A stretch of DNA of 40,971 bases from CAYWXV01 sp964462535 (GTDB lineage Bacteria; Bacteroidota; Ignavibacteria; OLB7), in assembly GCA_964462535.1 (NCBI GenBank), contig CAYWXV010000025.1:1-40971 (forward strand), read 5' to 3'. Below, piece by piece: positions 1 through 7,688 of the stretch. Under the pieces are notes generated by a model. That model was not told where the DNA came from and made no database searches. It saw only the letters and a program-made list of their open reading frames with translations. Every line of letters begins with the position of its first letter. Position 1 is the first letter of the stretch. The translations under genes were made by a program, and so were the position numbers.

Positions 1-846
1 TTCCTCAAGCCCAAATCCCTTCGCGCCCGCGACGAGCGCTCCGAATTCGATGAATGGGTCGTGTTCGAAGGCGAGCGCCCAACCACGTTCATACGCTTCC
101 GGAATGAACGCCTTCTTCTCTTCAAGTGTAGTTAGCGGGAAGTTGTCGTAGCTCATGATCCATGGGAAGCCGATGTGGGCGCGTGTTGGTGCAAGGTCGG
201 CCATGTAGACGACACCCGACGGTCCATCCGCTCCGTCACCATGGACGATCACGAGCTGCATTGCGCGTGTATGTCCGAATAGAGGACGGACTTCGATTCC
301 CGGAAGAATCTCACCCACGCCCTCCACGGTCTCCATCAATCCGCGCTCGACCACCGGCTCCCAGTTCTCGGGCATGAAGCTCGCGCGATCCTTGTCGGTC
401 GGATTACGCGCCCATTCCAACTGTTCCTTCTGCACGTAGTGGCGGGCATTGGCGAAGACAGGAACGACGGCCCCGGATTCATCGAGACGTGTCGAACCTC
501 CGGCGTGATCGAAATGGAGATGAGTGTAGATGAACGTGTCGACGTCCTCGGGTCGAACACTATGCCTTTCGAGTTCTGAAACGAGCGTGTACCTCGAGTG
601 ATCGAGCGCGTAGATGGACTCGAGCTTCTCCCCCATCTTATGACCGCACCCCGCATCGACCACGATCGTGTGACCACCCCCACGGATCAGCAGCGCCCGA
701 GCCGCCATGGCGATCCGGTTTTGCTCGTCCACATGCGGATACGCTTTGGACCAGAGATTCTTCGGAACGACTCCGAACATCGCTCCGCCGTCGAGGCCGA
801 ATCGACAGGTCTCGATGATGTCGACTGTGTAGGTATGCAGATCCAT
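1..846 (-). CDS. MBL-fold metallo-hydrolase (3' end outside the window)
   Basis: Reading leftward from an ATG at 846, 282 codons stay open to base 1, so the C-terminus is missing. The translation has the metallo-beta-lactamase zinc motif THLHFDHAGG (HxHxDH), a later histidine in GHTRAMQ, an aspartate in YMADLAP that would bridge the metals, and a final histidine in FEHDP. All ligands of a dinuclear MBL hydrolase therefore seem present. There is no signal peptide, so it is probably cytoplasmic. The family covers glyoxalase II, lactonases and many hydrolases; the substrate cannot be told from sequence. A G-rich element lies 4 bases upstream of the ATG and no Shine-Dalgarno is visible. The fold call is sure; the function is open. 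Confidence 0.85.
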   Translation of the reverse strand, partial: MDLHTYTVDIIETCRFGLDGGAMFGVVPKNLWSKAYPHVDEQNRIAMAARALLIRGGGHTIVVDAGCGHKMGEKLESIYALDHSRYTLVSELERHSVRPEDVDTFIYTHLHFDHAGGSTRLDESGAVVPVFANARHYVQKEQLEWARNPTDKDRASFMPENWEPVVERGLMETVEGVGEILPGIEVRPLFGHTRAMQLVIVHGDGADGPSGVVYMADLAPTRAHIGFPWIMSYDNFPLTTLEEKKAFIPEAYERGWALAFEHDPFIEFGALVAGAKGFGLEE

Positions 847-850
847 AGTA

Positions 851-881
851 GGGACTCGGGACTGGGGGCTTGGGACTGGGG
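851..881 (+). repeat. G-rich dispersed element, copy 1
   Basis: Runs of three to five G separated by ACT, CTC or CTT. It shares the 13-base core GGGACTGGGGGCT with copies at 2168-2190 and 40007-40028. It abuts the start of the minus-strand hydrolase gene, where it would be C-rich in the leader. Four G-runs on the plus strand could form a G-quadruplex. Function unknown. Confidence 0.6.
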
Positions 882-989
882 TTTGTAAAGAGCACCGAAG
901 ATAAGCCCTGGATGAGAACCGCTGATCGCGAATACTACTCACCGGCACGGCCCGAACGACGACGCATCCAACGTCCGCACCCCGCGGCC

Positions 990-1052
990 TTCTAACGCGA
1001 AGCACGGAACGTCCCCCCCAGCGGAGTTCTAGCGCGAAGCATCGAACGTCCC
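990..1052 (+). repeat. Imperfect direct repeat of about 26 bp upstream of gap
   Basis: Two copies, 990-1015 and 1027-1052, both begin TTCTA and end GAACGTCCC with CGCGAAGCA in the middle, and they differ at about three positions. A related but more decayed stretch with TTCTA and AACGT pieces occurs at about 5985-6045. It lies in the 328-bp space between the hydrolase and gap (847-1174), in which I see no gene and no convincing promoter. Confidence 0.5.
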
Positions 1053-1174
1053 TGTTACCGACTGCAATTCCGGGCGGGGACGAACTTTTTCAAGTTGCTC
1101 CACCTCAGAATACACGTACCCCGCTCACTCTTTTCCCCACTCTCCCGGGGACCTTGTCGGAGAGAAACTCATCC

Positions 1175-2161
1175 ATGCCAATTCGCATTGCCATCAACGG
1201 ATTTGGTCGGATCGGTCGCCTGGTCTTTCGTCATGCCATGGCGCGCAAGGCCGACTTCGACTTTGTCGGTATCAACGACCTCACCGACGCCAAGACACTC
1301 GGGCATCTCCTCAAGTACGACTCGATACATGGGAAGTACCCGGGGACGGTTGAGGTGGATGGAAACGACCTGATCGTGGACGGCGACCGCATCACCATCA
1401 CCGCCGAGCGGAGCATCGAGAACCTGAAGTGGGGCGAAATAGATGTCGCCATCGAATCGACGGGTGTCTTCACCAAGAGGGCCGACCTGCAGAAACACAT
1501 TGACAACGGCGCGCGCAAGGTGATTCTCACCGCCCCGGCAAAGGACGAGCTGGACGCAACCATCGTCCTTGGCGTCAACGACCACGCGCTCAGCCCCGAG
1601 GCGAAGTTTGTTTCGAACGCGAGCTGTACGACCAACTGTCTTGCGCCGATGGTGAAGGTGCTTCAGGATAACTTCGGCATCAAGACCGGTTTCATGACGA
1701 CGGTCCATTCCTACACGAACGACCAGATCATTCTGGACTCGCCTCACAAGGATCTCCGTCGTGCCCGCGCCGCCGCTACGAACATCATCCCGACGTCGAC
1801 TGGCGCAGCGAAGGCTCTCAGCCTGGTCATTCCTGAAGTGAAGGGAAAGCTCGACGGCTTCGCTCTTCGTGTGCCGACGCCCGACGGATCGATCACCGAC
1901 TTCACGGCGGTTGTTGAGAAGACGACGACCAAGGAAGAAATCAATGCGGCGTTCAAGGCGGCAGCCGATGGGGCAATGAAGGGAATTCTGGAGTACACCG
2001 AAGATCCGATCGTTCTCGCCGATATCGTAGGCAATCCGCACTCCTGCATCTTCGATGCACTCTCGACGATGGTGATCGGCGACATGGTGAAGGTTGTCGG
2101 TTGGTACGACAACGAGTACGGCTACTCCCGTCGTATCGTCGACCTGATCGAGAAACTGTGA
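1175..2161 (+). CDS. gap: Type I glyceraldehyde-3-phosphate dehydrogenase
   Basis: Converts glyceraldehyde 3-phosphate, NAD+ and phosphate to 1,3-bisphosphoglycerate in the cytoplasm (glycolysis and gluconeogenesis). The N-terminus MPIRIAINGFGRIGR is the dinucleotide-binding Rossmann motif. The catalytic signature SNASCTTNCLAP places the nucleophile at Cys151, and TTVHSYT supplies the base His178. The C-terminus WYDNEYGYS is typical of the family. An upstream in-frame TTG at 1154 would add seven residues, but the ATG at 1175 gives the standard N-terminus, a usual length (328 aa) and a GGAGAG Shine-Dalgarno 10 bases upstream. The next enzyme of the pathway, pgk, follows across a repeat-filled spacer. 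Confidence 0.98.
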   Translation: MPIRIAINGFGRIGRLVFRHAMARKADFDFVGINDLTDAKTLGHLLKYDSIHGKYPGTVEVDGNDLIVDGDRITITAERSIENLKWGEIDVAIESTGVFTKRADLQKHIDNGARKVILTAPAKDELDATIVLGVNDHALSPEAKFVSNASCTTNCLAPMVKVLQDNFGIKTGFMTTVHSYTNDQIILDSPHKDLRRARAAATNIIPTSTGAAKALSLVIPEVKGKLDGFALRVPTPDGSITDFTAVVEKTTTKEEINAAFKAAADGAMKGILEYTEDPIVLADIVGNPHSCIFDALSTMVIGDMVKVVGWYDNEYGYSRRIVDLIEKL

Positions 2162-2167
2162 GGTAGC

Positions 2168-2190
2168 GACTGGGGACTGGGGGCTGGGGG
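2168..2190 (+). repeat. G-rich dispersed element, copy 2
   Basis: Starts six bases after the gap stop codon. It contains the core GGGACTGGGGGCT shared with the copies at 851 and 40007, flanked by further G-runs. It could form a G-quadruplex in the gap 3' untranslated RNA. Confidence 0.6.
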
Positions 2191-2282
2191 TTGCGCGATC
2201 AAGATAATGCTCCGCCAGCGCGACGATAGCCTACGTGCATTGCCCCGACGCCCAGGCACCTGAAAGCCCGCACGCCCAGCAG

Positions 2283-2486
2283 ACTAGAAGCCCAGACGCC
2301 TAGAAGCCCAGACGCCTAGAAGCCCAGACGCCTAGAAGNNNNNNNNNNNNNNNNNNNNNNNNNNNNNNNNNNNNNNNNNNNNNNNNNNNNNNNNNNNNNN
2401 NNNNNNNNNNNNNNNNNNNNNNNNNNNNNNNNNNNNNNCCTAGAAGCCCAGACGCCTAGAAGCCCAGACGCCTAGAAGCCCAGACC
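2283..2486 (+). repeat. 16-bp tandem repeat array ending on the pgk start codon
   Basis: The unit is CCTAGAAGCCCAGACG. On the left of the gap are units at 2283-2298 (first base changed), 2299-2314, 2315-2330 and a half unit to 2338. After 100 N the units resume at 2439-2454, 2455-2470 and 2471-2486, where the last base is C. More decayed relatives (GCCCAGGC, GAAAGCCC) lie at about 2250-2282. The array occupies the place of the pgk promoter and ribosome-binding region. The true copy number is unknown because the gap is a placeholder. Confidence 0.9.
2339..2438. other. Assembly gap (100 N)
   Basis: Exactly 100 N, a common placeholder for a gap of unknown length. The same 16-bp repeat lies on both sides, so the assembler most likely broke on the tandem array. 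Real sequence here may be shorter or longer and could hold a pgk promoter. Confidence 0.97.
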
Positions 2487-3677
2487 ATGATCCGCACAAT
2501 CGATCAACTCGACCTCAAGGGTCGTCGCGTCCTGGTGCGCGTCGACTTCAACGTTCCGCTCGATGAGAACGGCGTCATCACCGACGACAAGCGCATCGTC
2601 GAGTCGCTGCCGACAATCCGACGCATCATTGAGTCGGGTGGTCGTGCGGTATTAATGTCCCATCTGGGACGGCCAAAGGGGGAGCGGAAGCCGAAGTACT
2701 CCCTCATGCCGGTCGCCACCCACCTGTCCACACTGCTGGACCAGCCTGTCCCCCTGACGCTCGATTGTATCGGCGAAGGGGCTCGGTCGATGGTCGACGC
2801 CATGCGTGACGGCGACGTTCTCTTGCTCGAGAACCTCCGATTCCACAAGGAAGAGGAGGCGAACGACTCCGCCTTCGCGCGGGAACTGGCAGCGATGGGT
2901 GACGTCTACGTCAACGACGCGTTCGGTACGGCTCATCGCGCCCACGCCTCAACGGAAGGGGTGGCACACCTGATACCGCAGCGCGCTGCGGGGTATCTTC
3001 TTCTGAGGGAATTGAAATTTCTTGGAGATGCAGTACGTCATCCTGAACGTCCGTTCGTGGCAATCCTGGGTGGCGCGAAGGTTTCAGGGAAGATCGATGT
3101 CCTTAACAGCCTGATGCAGACGTGCGACACGATCCTGATTGGCGGGGGCATGAGCTTCACGTTTTTCAAGGCACAGGGTCTGGAAATCGGAGCATCTTTG
3201 CTGGAGGAGGATCGGATCGAGATGGCTCGCGACGTTCTCGAGCAGGCGCGCCAGCGCAATGTTGATCTTCTGTTGCCGACCGACGTTGTCGTTGCCGACC
3301 GTTTTGCGGCGGACGCGTCGACGCGGGTTGTCTCGATCAACGAGATTCCCGACGGGTGGATGGGACTCGACATTGGACCTGATACGATCGAACTCTACCG
3401 GGGTCGTATCCACGCAGCGAAGACGGTCGTCTGGAATGGGCCGATGGGGGTGTTCGAGATGGAGCCGTTCTCACATGGAACACGAGCGGTCGCAGAAGCG
3501 CTGGTCGAGTCAACTGACAAGGGGGGCGTGACGATCGTCGGTGGCGGTGACTCAGCCGCGGCGATTGCCGAAATGCACCTGGAACATGGGGTCACACACG
3601 TCTCAACAGGTGGCGGTGCCTCACTGGAGTTTCTGGAAGGAAAGGAACTCCCTGGTGTTACCGCACTCAACGTGTGA
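2487..3677 (+). CDS. pgk: Phosphoglycerate kinase
   Basis: Transfers phosphate from 1,3-bisphosphoglycerate to ADP, giving 3-phosphoglycerate and ATP, one step after GAPDH. The protein is 396 aa, normal for bacteria. It has the N-domain signature RRVLVRVDFNVPLDENG, the substrate-binding LMSHLGRPKG and LLENLRFHKEEE, then AILGGAKVSGKI, the nucleotide-domain WNGPMGVFE and the C-terminal glycine-rich VGGGDSAAA and STGGGASLEFLEG. Nothing is missing. The ATG follows the last base of the 16-bp tandem array directly; the only purine-rich element upstream is the repeat's own TAGAAG about 9 bases away, so translation may start on repeat sequence. No clear terminator follows; a 12-bp palindrome (GATATCGATATC, 3691-3702) lies downstream. 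Confidence 0.98.
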   Translation: MIRTIDQLDLKGRRVLVRVDFNVPLDENGVITDDKRIVESLPTIRRIIESGGRAVLMSHLGRPKGERKPKYSLMPVATHLSTLLDQPVPLTLDCIGEGARSMVDAMRDGDVLLLENLRFHKEEEANDSAFARELAAMGDVYVNDAFGTAHRAHASTEGVAHLIPQRAAGYLLLRELKFLGDAVRHPERPFVAILGGAKVSGKIDVLNSLMQTCDTILIGGGMSFTFFKAQGLEIGASLLEEDRIEMARDVLEQARQRNVDLLLPTDVVVADRFAADASTRVVSINEIPDGWMGLDIGPDTIELYRGRIHAAKTVVWNGPMGVFEMEPFSHGTRAVAEALVESTDKGGVTIVGGGDSAAAIAEMHLEHGVTHVSTGGGASLEFLEGKELPGVTALNV

Positions 3678-3782
3678 CTAGTGGCGGGAGGATATCGATA
3701 TCATTGAGCCGTCTACGACCAGTCGTCAATAGCGCACCCGTTTGGCGATCGACAGTGAACCCTTGAAACGTAACGTGCACGC

Positions 3783-4685
3783 ATGGCCAATTTTGGAAAC
3801 AGCAGATTGACAATGTTCCCCCCAGTGATCAAGTGGTTGCTGGGGATTAACATTGCCGTGTTTCTGCTGGAGCGTGTGTCGTTCGGAGGTCCCGTACCCG
3901 GATACTACCACCCGTTTGAAATCTTCGGTGGCCTGTGGCCGCTTGGAACTGAGCAGTTCCGCGTGTGGCAGTATGTGACCTACATGTTTCTCCATGGGAA
4001 TTTCCCCCACATCTTCTTCAACATGTTTGTCCTGTGGATGTTCGGGATGGAGTTGGAGCAGATGTGGGGATCGAAGAGATTCCTTGCGTACTACCTTATC
4101 TGCGGAATCGGTGCAGGTATCGCCCAATCTCTGATATCGCTCATGCCGGAGATGAGCGGGGTTGCCGTCGGCGCGTCGGGGGCAATCATGGGAGTCATGA
4201 TCGCGTACGGCATGATCTTCCCCGATCGGATCATCTTCCTCTTTTTCATCCCGATGCGGGCAAGGTTCGCCGTGCTGCTGCTGGCTGGATTCGACCTGGT
4301 CATGGGCCTCGTATCACCCGTCGGCGATACGACAGCCCATTTCGCGCATCTCGGCGGAGCCCTGGTCGGATTGATACTGCTGAAGGTGGGAGGAAAGATG
4401 ACGCTTGGCGGGATCTTCGACAAGATGCCGGGCTTCAATGTTCGTCAAGCTCAACGCCCCCTCAATGATCGCTTCGCATCACCGCCGGAGCGGCCCGGTG
4501 CGCGGATCGTTGATGTGACCTGGCGCGACGTCCCATCCAGAACCTCCCCGCACGTCATGGATTTTGGCGACGACCAGGAGACAATCGATCGAATCCTCGA
4601 CAAGATCACACGCGAAGGGTATCAAAGCCTCTCGCCCGAGGAGAAGGAGATACTGAATCGAGCAAGCAAGCGAATGCGCGAGTAG
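3783..4685 (+). CDS. Rhomboid-family intramembrane serine protease
   Basis: A polytopic inner-membrane protein of 300 aa. Hydrophobic helices run from about residue 13 to 200. The catalytic dyad is Ser132 in GASGAIMG and His189 in AHFAHLGG, and HIFFN (Asn80) on an early helix matches the family's oxyanion site. Rhomboids cut transmembrane helices of other proteins within the bilayer; the substrate here is unknown. The soluble tail (about 210-300) ends in a short helical module (DRILDKITREGYQSLSPEEK) that I recall from Bacteroidota rhomboids. It lies between pgk and ispG on the same strand, 105 bp after pgk and 55 bp before ispG. No Shine-Dalgarno is evident at the ATG. Confidence 0.93.
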   Translation: MANFGNSRLTMFPPVIKWLLGINIAVFLLERVSFGGPVPGYYHPFEIFGGLWPLGTEQFRVWQYVTYMFLHGNFPHIFFNMFVLWMFGMELEQMWGSKRFLAYYLICGIGAGIAQSLISLMPEMSGVAVGASGAIMGVMIAYGMIFPDRIIFLFFIPMRARFAVLLLAGFDLVMGLVSPVGDTTAHFAHLGGALVGLILLKVGGKMTLGGIFDKMPGFNVRQAQRPLNDRFASPPERPGARIVDVTWRDVPSRTSPHVMDFGDDQETIDRILDKITREGYQSLSPEEKEILNRASKRMRE

Positions 4686-4740
4686 GTCATATCCGGCAGG
4701 CGTTCAAATTCCGGCAATCATCAGTTAGGCTGTTAACCTC

Positions 4741-5889
4741 ATGCAGAATCTGGATATCCCCATCATAGGTCAGAATGGAAAGGCCGCTGAAAGCGAGCAA
4801 CCAATCGCGACTGCTCCATTCAGGCGACGCCGAAGCCGCCGCGTCATGATTGGGGATGTGCCGGTCGGAGGGGGCTCCCCTATCTCGGTTCAGACCATGA
4901 CCAAGACGAAGACTGGTGACGCACAAGCGACAATCGAGCAGATTCTTCGATGCGAAGAAGCCGGCGTAGACCTCGTGCGGGTTACCGTCAACGATGCAGA
5001 AGCGGCTGCCGCCATGGCCGAGATTGTCAGTGGCACACATGTCCCGATCATCGCCGATATCCACTTCAATCACGTCTTCGCGCTCAAATCGATCGAGGCA
5101 GGCGTGGCTAAGGTTCGGCTCAACCCGGGCAACATCGGATCGAAAGAGAGAATTCACGAGGTACTCGCGGCTGCGAAAGAGAAGAAGATCCCCATCCGAA
5201 TCGGCGTCAATTCAGGATCGCTTGAAGAAGATATTCTGGAGCGTCACGGCTACCCCACCGCTCAGGCGCTCTACGAGTCGGCAATGCGTCACGCCGACAT
5301 CTGTGGTGAGTTCGGCTTTGACGACGTGATCATATCGGTCAAATCGACTGACGTCCGTCTGATGATCGAAGCGTATCGTCTTATCGCCGAGCGGACGGAC
5401 TATCCCCTCCACCTTGGTGTCACCGAGGCTGGAACGACCCGTGTCGGATCGGTCAAGTCTGCGGTCGGTATCGGAACGCTTCTTGCTGAGGGTATCGGCG
5501 ACACGATCCGCGTGTCGCTCACTGACGAACCGGAGAAGGAAGTCGAGGTGGGGAAGGAAATCCTCCGTTCGCTTGGATTGGCATCACGCGCGGTCGAGAT
5601 CATCGCCTGCCCGACGTGCGGTCGCTTGGAGGTCGATCTGTTCGCGATCACGCGTCAGTTGGAGGATGCGTTGAAGGGGATCAAGAAACCGGTTAAGATA
5701 GCCTTGTTGGGCTGCGTGGTGAACGGACCAGGCGAGGCTTCGGAAGCCGACATTGGTATCGCTGCCGGAAAGGGAGTCGGCATCCTCTATCGCAAGGGTG
5801 AAGTCGTCCGTAGAGTGAAGGAGACGGAGATCGTACAGGCAATCGTCGAAGAGGTGGAGAAGTTTGAGCCGGACGCGGATGCGAGTTAG
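4741..5889 (+). CDS. ispG: 4-hydroxy-3-methylbut-2-en-1-yl diphosphate synthase (IspG/GcpE)
   Basis: Penultimate enzyme of the MEP pathway: reductively opens 2-C-methyl-erythritol 2,4-cyclodiphosphate to HMBPP using a [4Fe-4S] cluster. The TIM-barrel part begins near residue 33 (RRVMIGDVPVGGGSPISVQTM) and carries VRVTVND, ADIHFN and KVRLNPGNIG. The reductase part has three cluster cysteines, Cys290 and Cys293 (CPTCGR) and Cys325 (LGCVVNGPGE). It is the compact bacterial form of 382 aa, without the large insert seen in some Bacteroidota and plants. The first 30 residues are poorly conserved, so the true start may lie further in. Convergent with the acyl-CoA operon beyond 6038. Confidence 0.97.
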   Translation: MQNLDIPIIGQNGKAAESEQPIATAPFRRRRSRRVMIGDVPVGGGSPISVQTMTKTKTGDAQATIEQILRCEEAGVDLVRVTVNDAEAAAAMAEIVSGTHVPIIADIHFNHVFALKSIEAGVAKVRLNPGNIGSKERIHEVLAAAKEKKIPIRIGVNSGSLEEDILERHGYPTAQALYESAMRHADICGEFGFDDVIISVKSTDVRLMIEAYRLIAERTDYPLHLGVTEAGTTRVGSVKSAVGIGTLLAEGIGDTIRVSLTDEPEKEVEVGKEILRSLGLASRAVEIIACPTCGRLEVDLFAITRQLEDALKGIKKPVKIALLGCVVNGPGEASEADIGIAAGKGVGILYRKGEVVRRVKETEIVQAIVEEVEKFEPDADAS

Positions 5890-5944
5890 ATGTCCGGCGC
5901 AGCAGACGGTAGACTTGCTGATGGATGCCGCGGATTAGACGTAG

Positions 5945-5965
5945 CGGTGGATAGACGATCCACCG
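5945..5965. other. Stem-loop between convergent ispG and hbd genes
   Basis: An 8-bp perfect stem (CGGTGGAT / ATCCACCG) with a 5-base loop lies in the 148-bp space between two converging genes. There is no U-tract on either side, so a role as shared terminator is only suggested by position. The rest of 5890-6037 holds decayed pieces of the repeat noted at 990-1052. Confidence 0.4.
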
Positions 5966-6037
5966 GGCACAGCCGTCCAATCGTTCGCACCCGCGGACGT
6001 TCTACCTCCTTCTGGCAACGTCGCGGTCCAACCTCTT

Positions 6038-6877
6038 CTAACCGGGGTAGAACCCTCCACCACTCTTCTTTCCCAGCAAGCCTGCCTCGACCATTTTTCG
6101 TTGGATGATGTGTGGTCGGAAACGGGGTTCATGGAAGTACTGTTCATAGACTGATTCGGTAACGGCAAGATTGACGTCGATGCCGATCAGGTCCATCAAT
6201 TCGAACGGCCCCATCTTAAATCCTACCCCCCGCATGCAGCGATCAATCTGCTCGTACGTCCCTCCACCCTCTCCGACGATCCGAAGGGCCTCTCCGTAGA
6301 AATTGCGCGCGACGCGATTGACGATGAAACCGGGTGTGTCCTTCGCAAGCACGGGCGTTTTCCCCAACGCCTTCGAGATTTCCACCGTCTTTTCAACAAC
6401 GCCGTCTGCAGTTCGATACCCCTGTATCACTTCCACCAGCTTCATGATATGGGCAGGGTTGAAGAAGTGCATCCCGACGACACGATCCGGATGCACCAGT
6501 GGTGCAGCGATGGCGGTTATGGGGAGCGACGAGGTATTGCTCGCGAGAATAGTGGCGGCAGCGACGATATCTTCGAGCCGCTTGAATAGATCGCGCTTGG
6601 CCTGAAGGTCTTCGATGATGGCCTCCACCACCAGCGAACATGGGGCGAACCCGGCCAGATCCGGGGTTGCCCGAACACGCGCCTGCAGGGCGTCGGCTTC
6701 CTCCTGCGAAATCTTTCCGCGATCCAACCCGGCTTTCAGAAACCGCGCGACGTGCCCAAGTCCACGCGCGATGTATTCATCGGAAACATCGTACAGGAGG
6801 ACGTCATATCCGGCCGCAGCAGCCGCGTATGCAATTCCGGAGCCCATCGTCCCCGCACCGCAGATTCCAATAGTCAT
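6038..6877 (-). CDS. 3-hydroxyacyl-CoA dehydrogenase (Hbd/PaaH-like, single domain)
   Basis: Predicted to oxidise (S)-3-hydroxyacyl-CoA to 3-ketoacyl-CoA with NAD(P)+. The N-terminal Rossmann motif is GICGAGTMGSGIA, followed by ASNTSSLPIT, the active-site histidine in GMHFFNP, and the dimer-domain DTPGFIVNRVARNFYGEA. The tail GLLGKKSGGGFYPG is the family ending. At 279 aa it matches butyryl-type Hbd enzymes rather than the longer two-domain PaaH. It is the last of three co-directional genes (30 bp after paaG). With two crotonase-family genes upstream it completes hydration, isomerisation and oxidation of a CoA ester. The chain length or aromatic origin of the substrate cannot be told. Confidence 0.93.
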   Translation of the reverse strand: MTIGICGAGTMGSGIAYAAAAAGYDVLLYDVSDEYIARGLGHVARFLKAGLDRGKISQEEADALQARVRATPDLAGFAPCSLVVEAIIEDLQAKRDLFKRLEDIVAAATILASNTSSLPITAIAAPLVHPDRVVGMHFFNPAHIMKLVEVIQGYRTADGVVEKTVEISKALGKTPVLAKDTPGFIVNRVARNFYGEALRIVGEGGGTYEQIDRCMRGVGFKMGPFELMDLIGIDVNLAVTESVYEQYFHEPRFRPHIIQRKMVEAGLLGKKSGGGFYPG

Positions 6878-6907
6878 GATGCTACCTGAGATGATTCGTG
6901 GGTGCCC

Positions 6908-7687
6908 CTATTCCCCCTTGAACGCCGCGGGTCGCTTCTCGACGAAAGCTGCCACCCCCTCGTTGTAATCGTTCGTCCTTCCCGCCGCTTCCTGAAGGAA
7001 GACCTCGTAGTCGAGCGCGTCGTCAAGCGACGTGTGACAGGCTCGATAGAGCATCTTCTTGATGTAGCCGTATGCCTTCGTCGGGCCAGATGCATACTGC
7101 CGCGCGAGCTTCGTCGCCTCGTCCATCAGCGCTTCGGCAGGTACCACACGATTGACAAGGCCGAGCTGAAGCGCCTGCTCGGCCGGGATCTTATCACCGA
7201 GCGACGCGATCTCGAACGCCCGCGCGTAGCCGACGAGCCGAGTCAGGAACCAGGAAGATCCCGAGTCGGGTACCAGACCGATGCGAACGAATGCCTGAAG
7301 GAGATACGATCCCTCGGCGGCAATACGCAGGTCGCACGCAAGAGCAACGGAACATCCCGCTCCCGCGGCCGGTCCATTGATCGCCCCGATAATCGGTTTC
7401 GGCATCGTCGTCAATCGACGGATGATTGGATTGTATCGACGCTGGAGCGAATCGGCCAGAGAGCGCTTCGTTCCTGGCGCGGGGGCATCCTTCAGATCCT
7501 GTCCTGAACTGAATGCCTTCCCCGCTCCAGTCAGGACGATCGCGCGGACGGCATCGTCCTTCTCTGCCGACTTCAACGCCTCCTGCAGATCTGTGGTCGC
7601 CTGCTCGTTGAATGCATTGAAGCTCTCGGGACGATTCAACGTGATGGTCAACACGCCATCGTCGTTCTGATACAGCAAGGTCTCCAT
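6908..7687 (-). CDS. paaG: Crotonase-family ring-epoxide isomerase, PaaG-like
   Basis: 259 aa with the crotonase fold. The oxyanion segment AFSSGQDLKD, with SGQDL rather than AGADL, and the YNPIIRRL and VPDSGSSW segments resemble PaaG, the 2-(1,2-epoxy-1,2-dihydrophenyl)acetyl-CoA isomerase of phenylacetate catabolism; the Asp in VPDSG corresponds to its catalytic acid. The second oxyanion loop is GPAAGAG. The start lies 1 base after the stop of the upstream hydratase, so the two are surely co-transcribed. No PaaABCDE oxygenase is in view, so a fatty-acid delta3,delta2-isomerase role remains possible. Family certain, PaaG identity moderate. Confidence 0.85.
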   Translation of the reverse strand: METLLYQNDDGVLTITLNRPESFNAFNEQATTDLQEALKSAEKDDAVRAIVLTGAGKAFSSGQDLKDAPAPGTKRSLADSLQRRYNPIIRRLTTMPKPIIGAINGPAAGAGCSVALACDLRIAAEGSYLLQAFVRIGLVPDSGSSWFLTRLVGYARAFEIASLGDKIPAEQALQLGLVNRVVPAEALMDEATKLARQYASGPTKAYGYIKKMLYRACHTSLDDALDYEVFLQEAAGRTNDYNEGVAAFVEKRPAAFKGE

Positions 7688-7688
7688 C

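Noticed and set aside
1169..2041. Long minus-strand reading frame (290 codons) opposite gap
   Set aside because: It is the antisense shadow of a perfectly conserved GAPDH gene; the Arg/Val/Asp-rich product has no domain or signal.
2283..2486. CRISPR array between gap and pgk
   Set aside because: The 16-bp units are directly adjacent with no unique spacers, so it is a plain tandem repeat.
3691..3702. 12-bp palindrome GATATCGATATC after pgk as an operator
   Set aside because: It is perfect but short and lies about 80 bp before the rhomboid start with no regulator gene nearby; chance is an adequate explanation.
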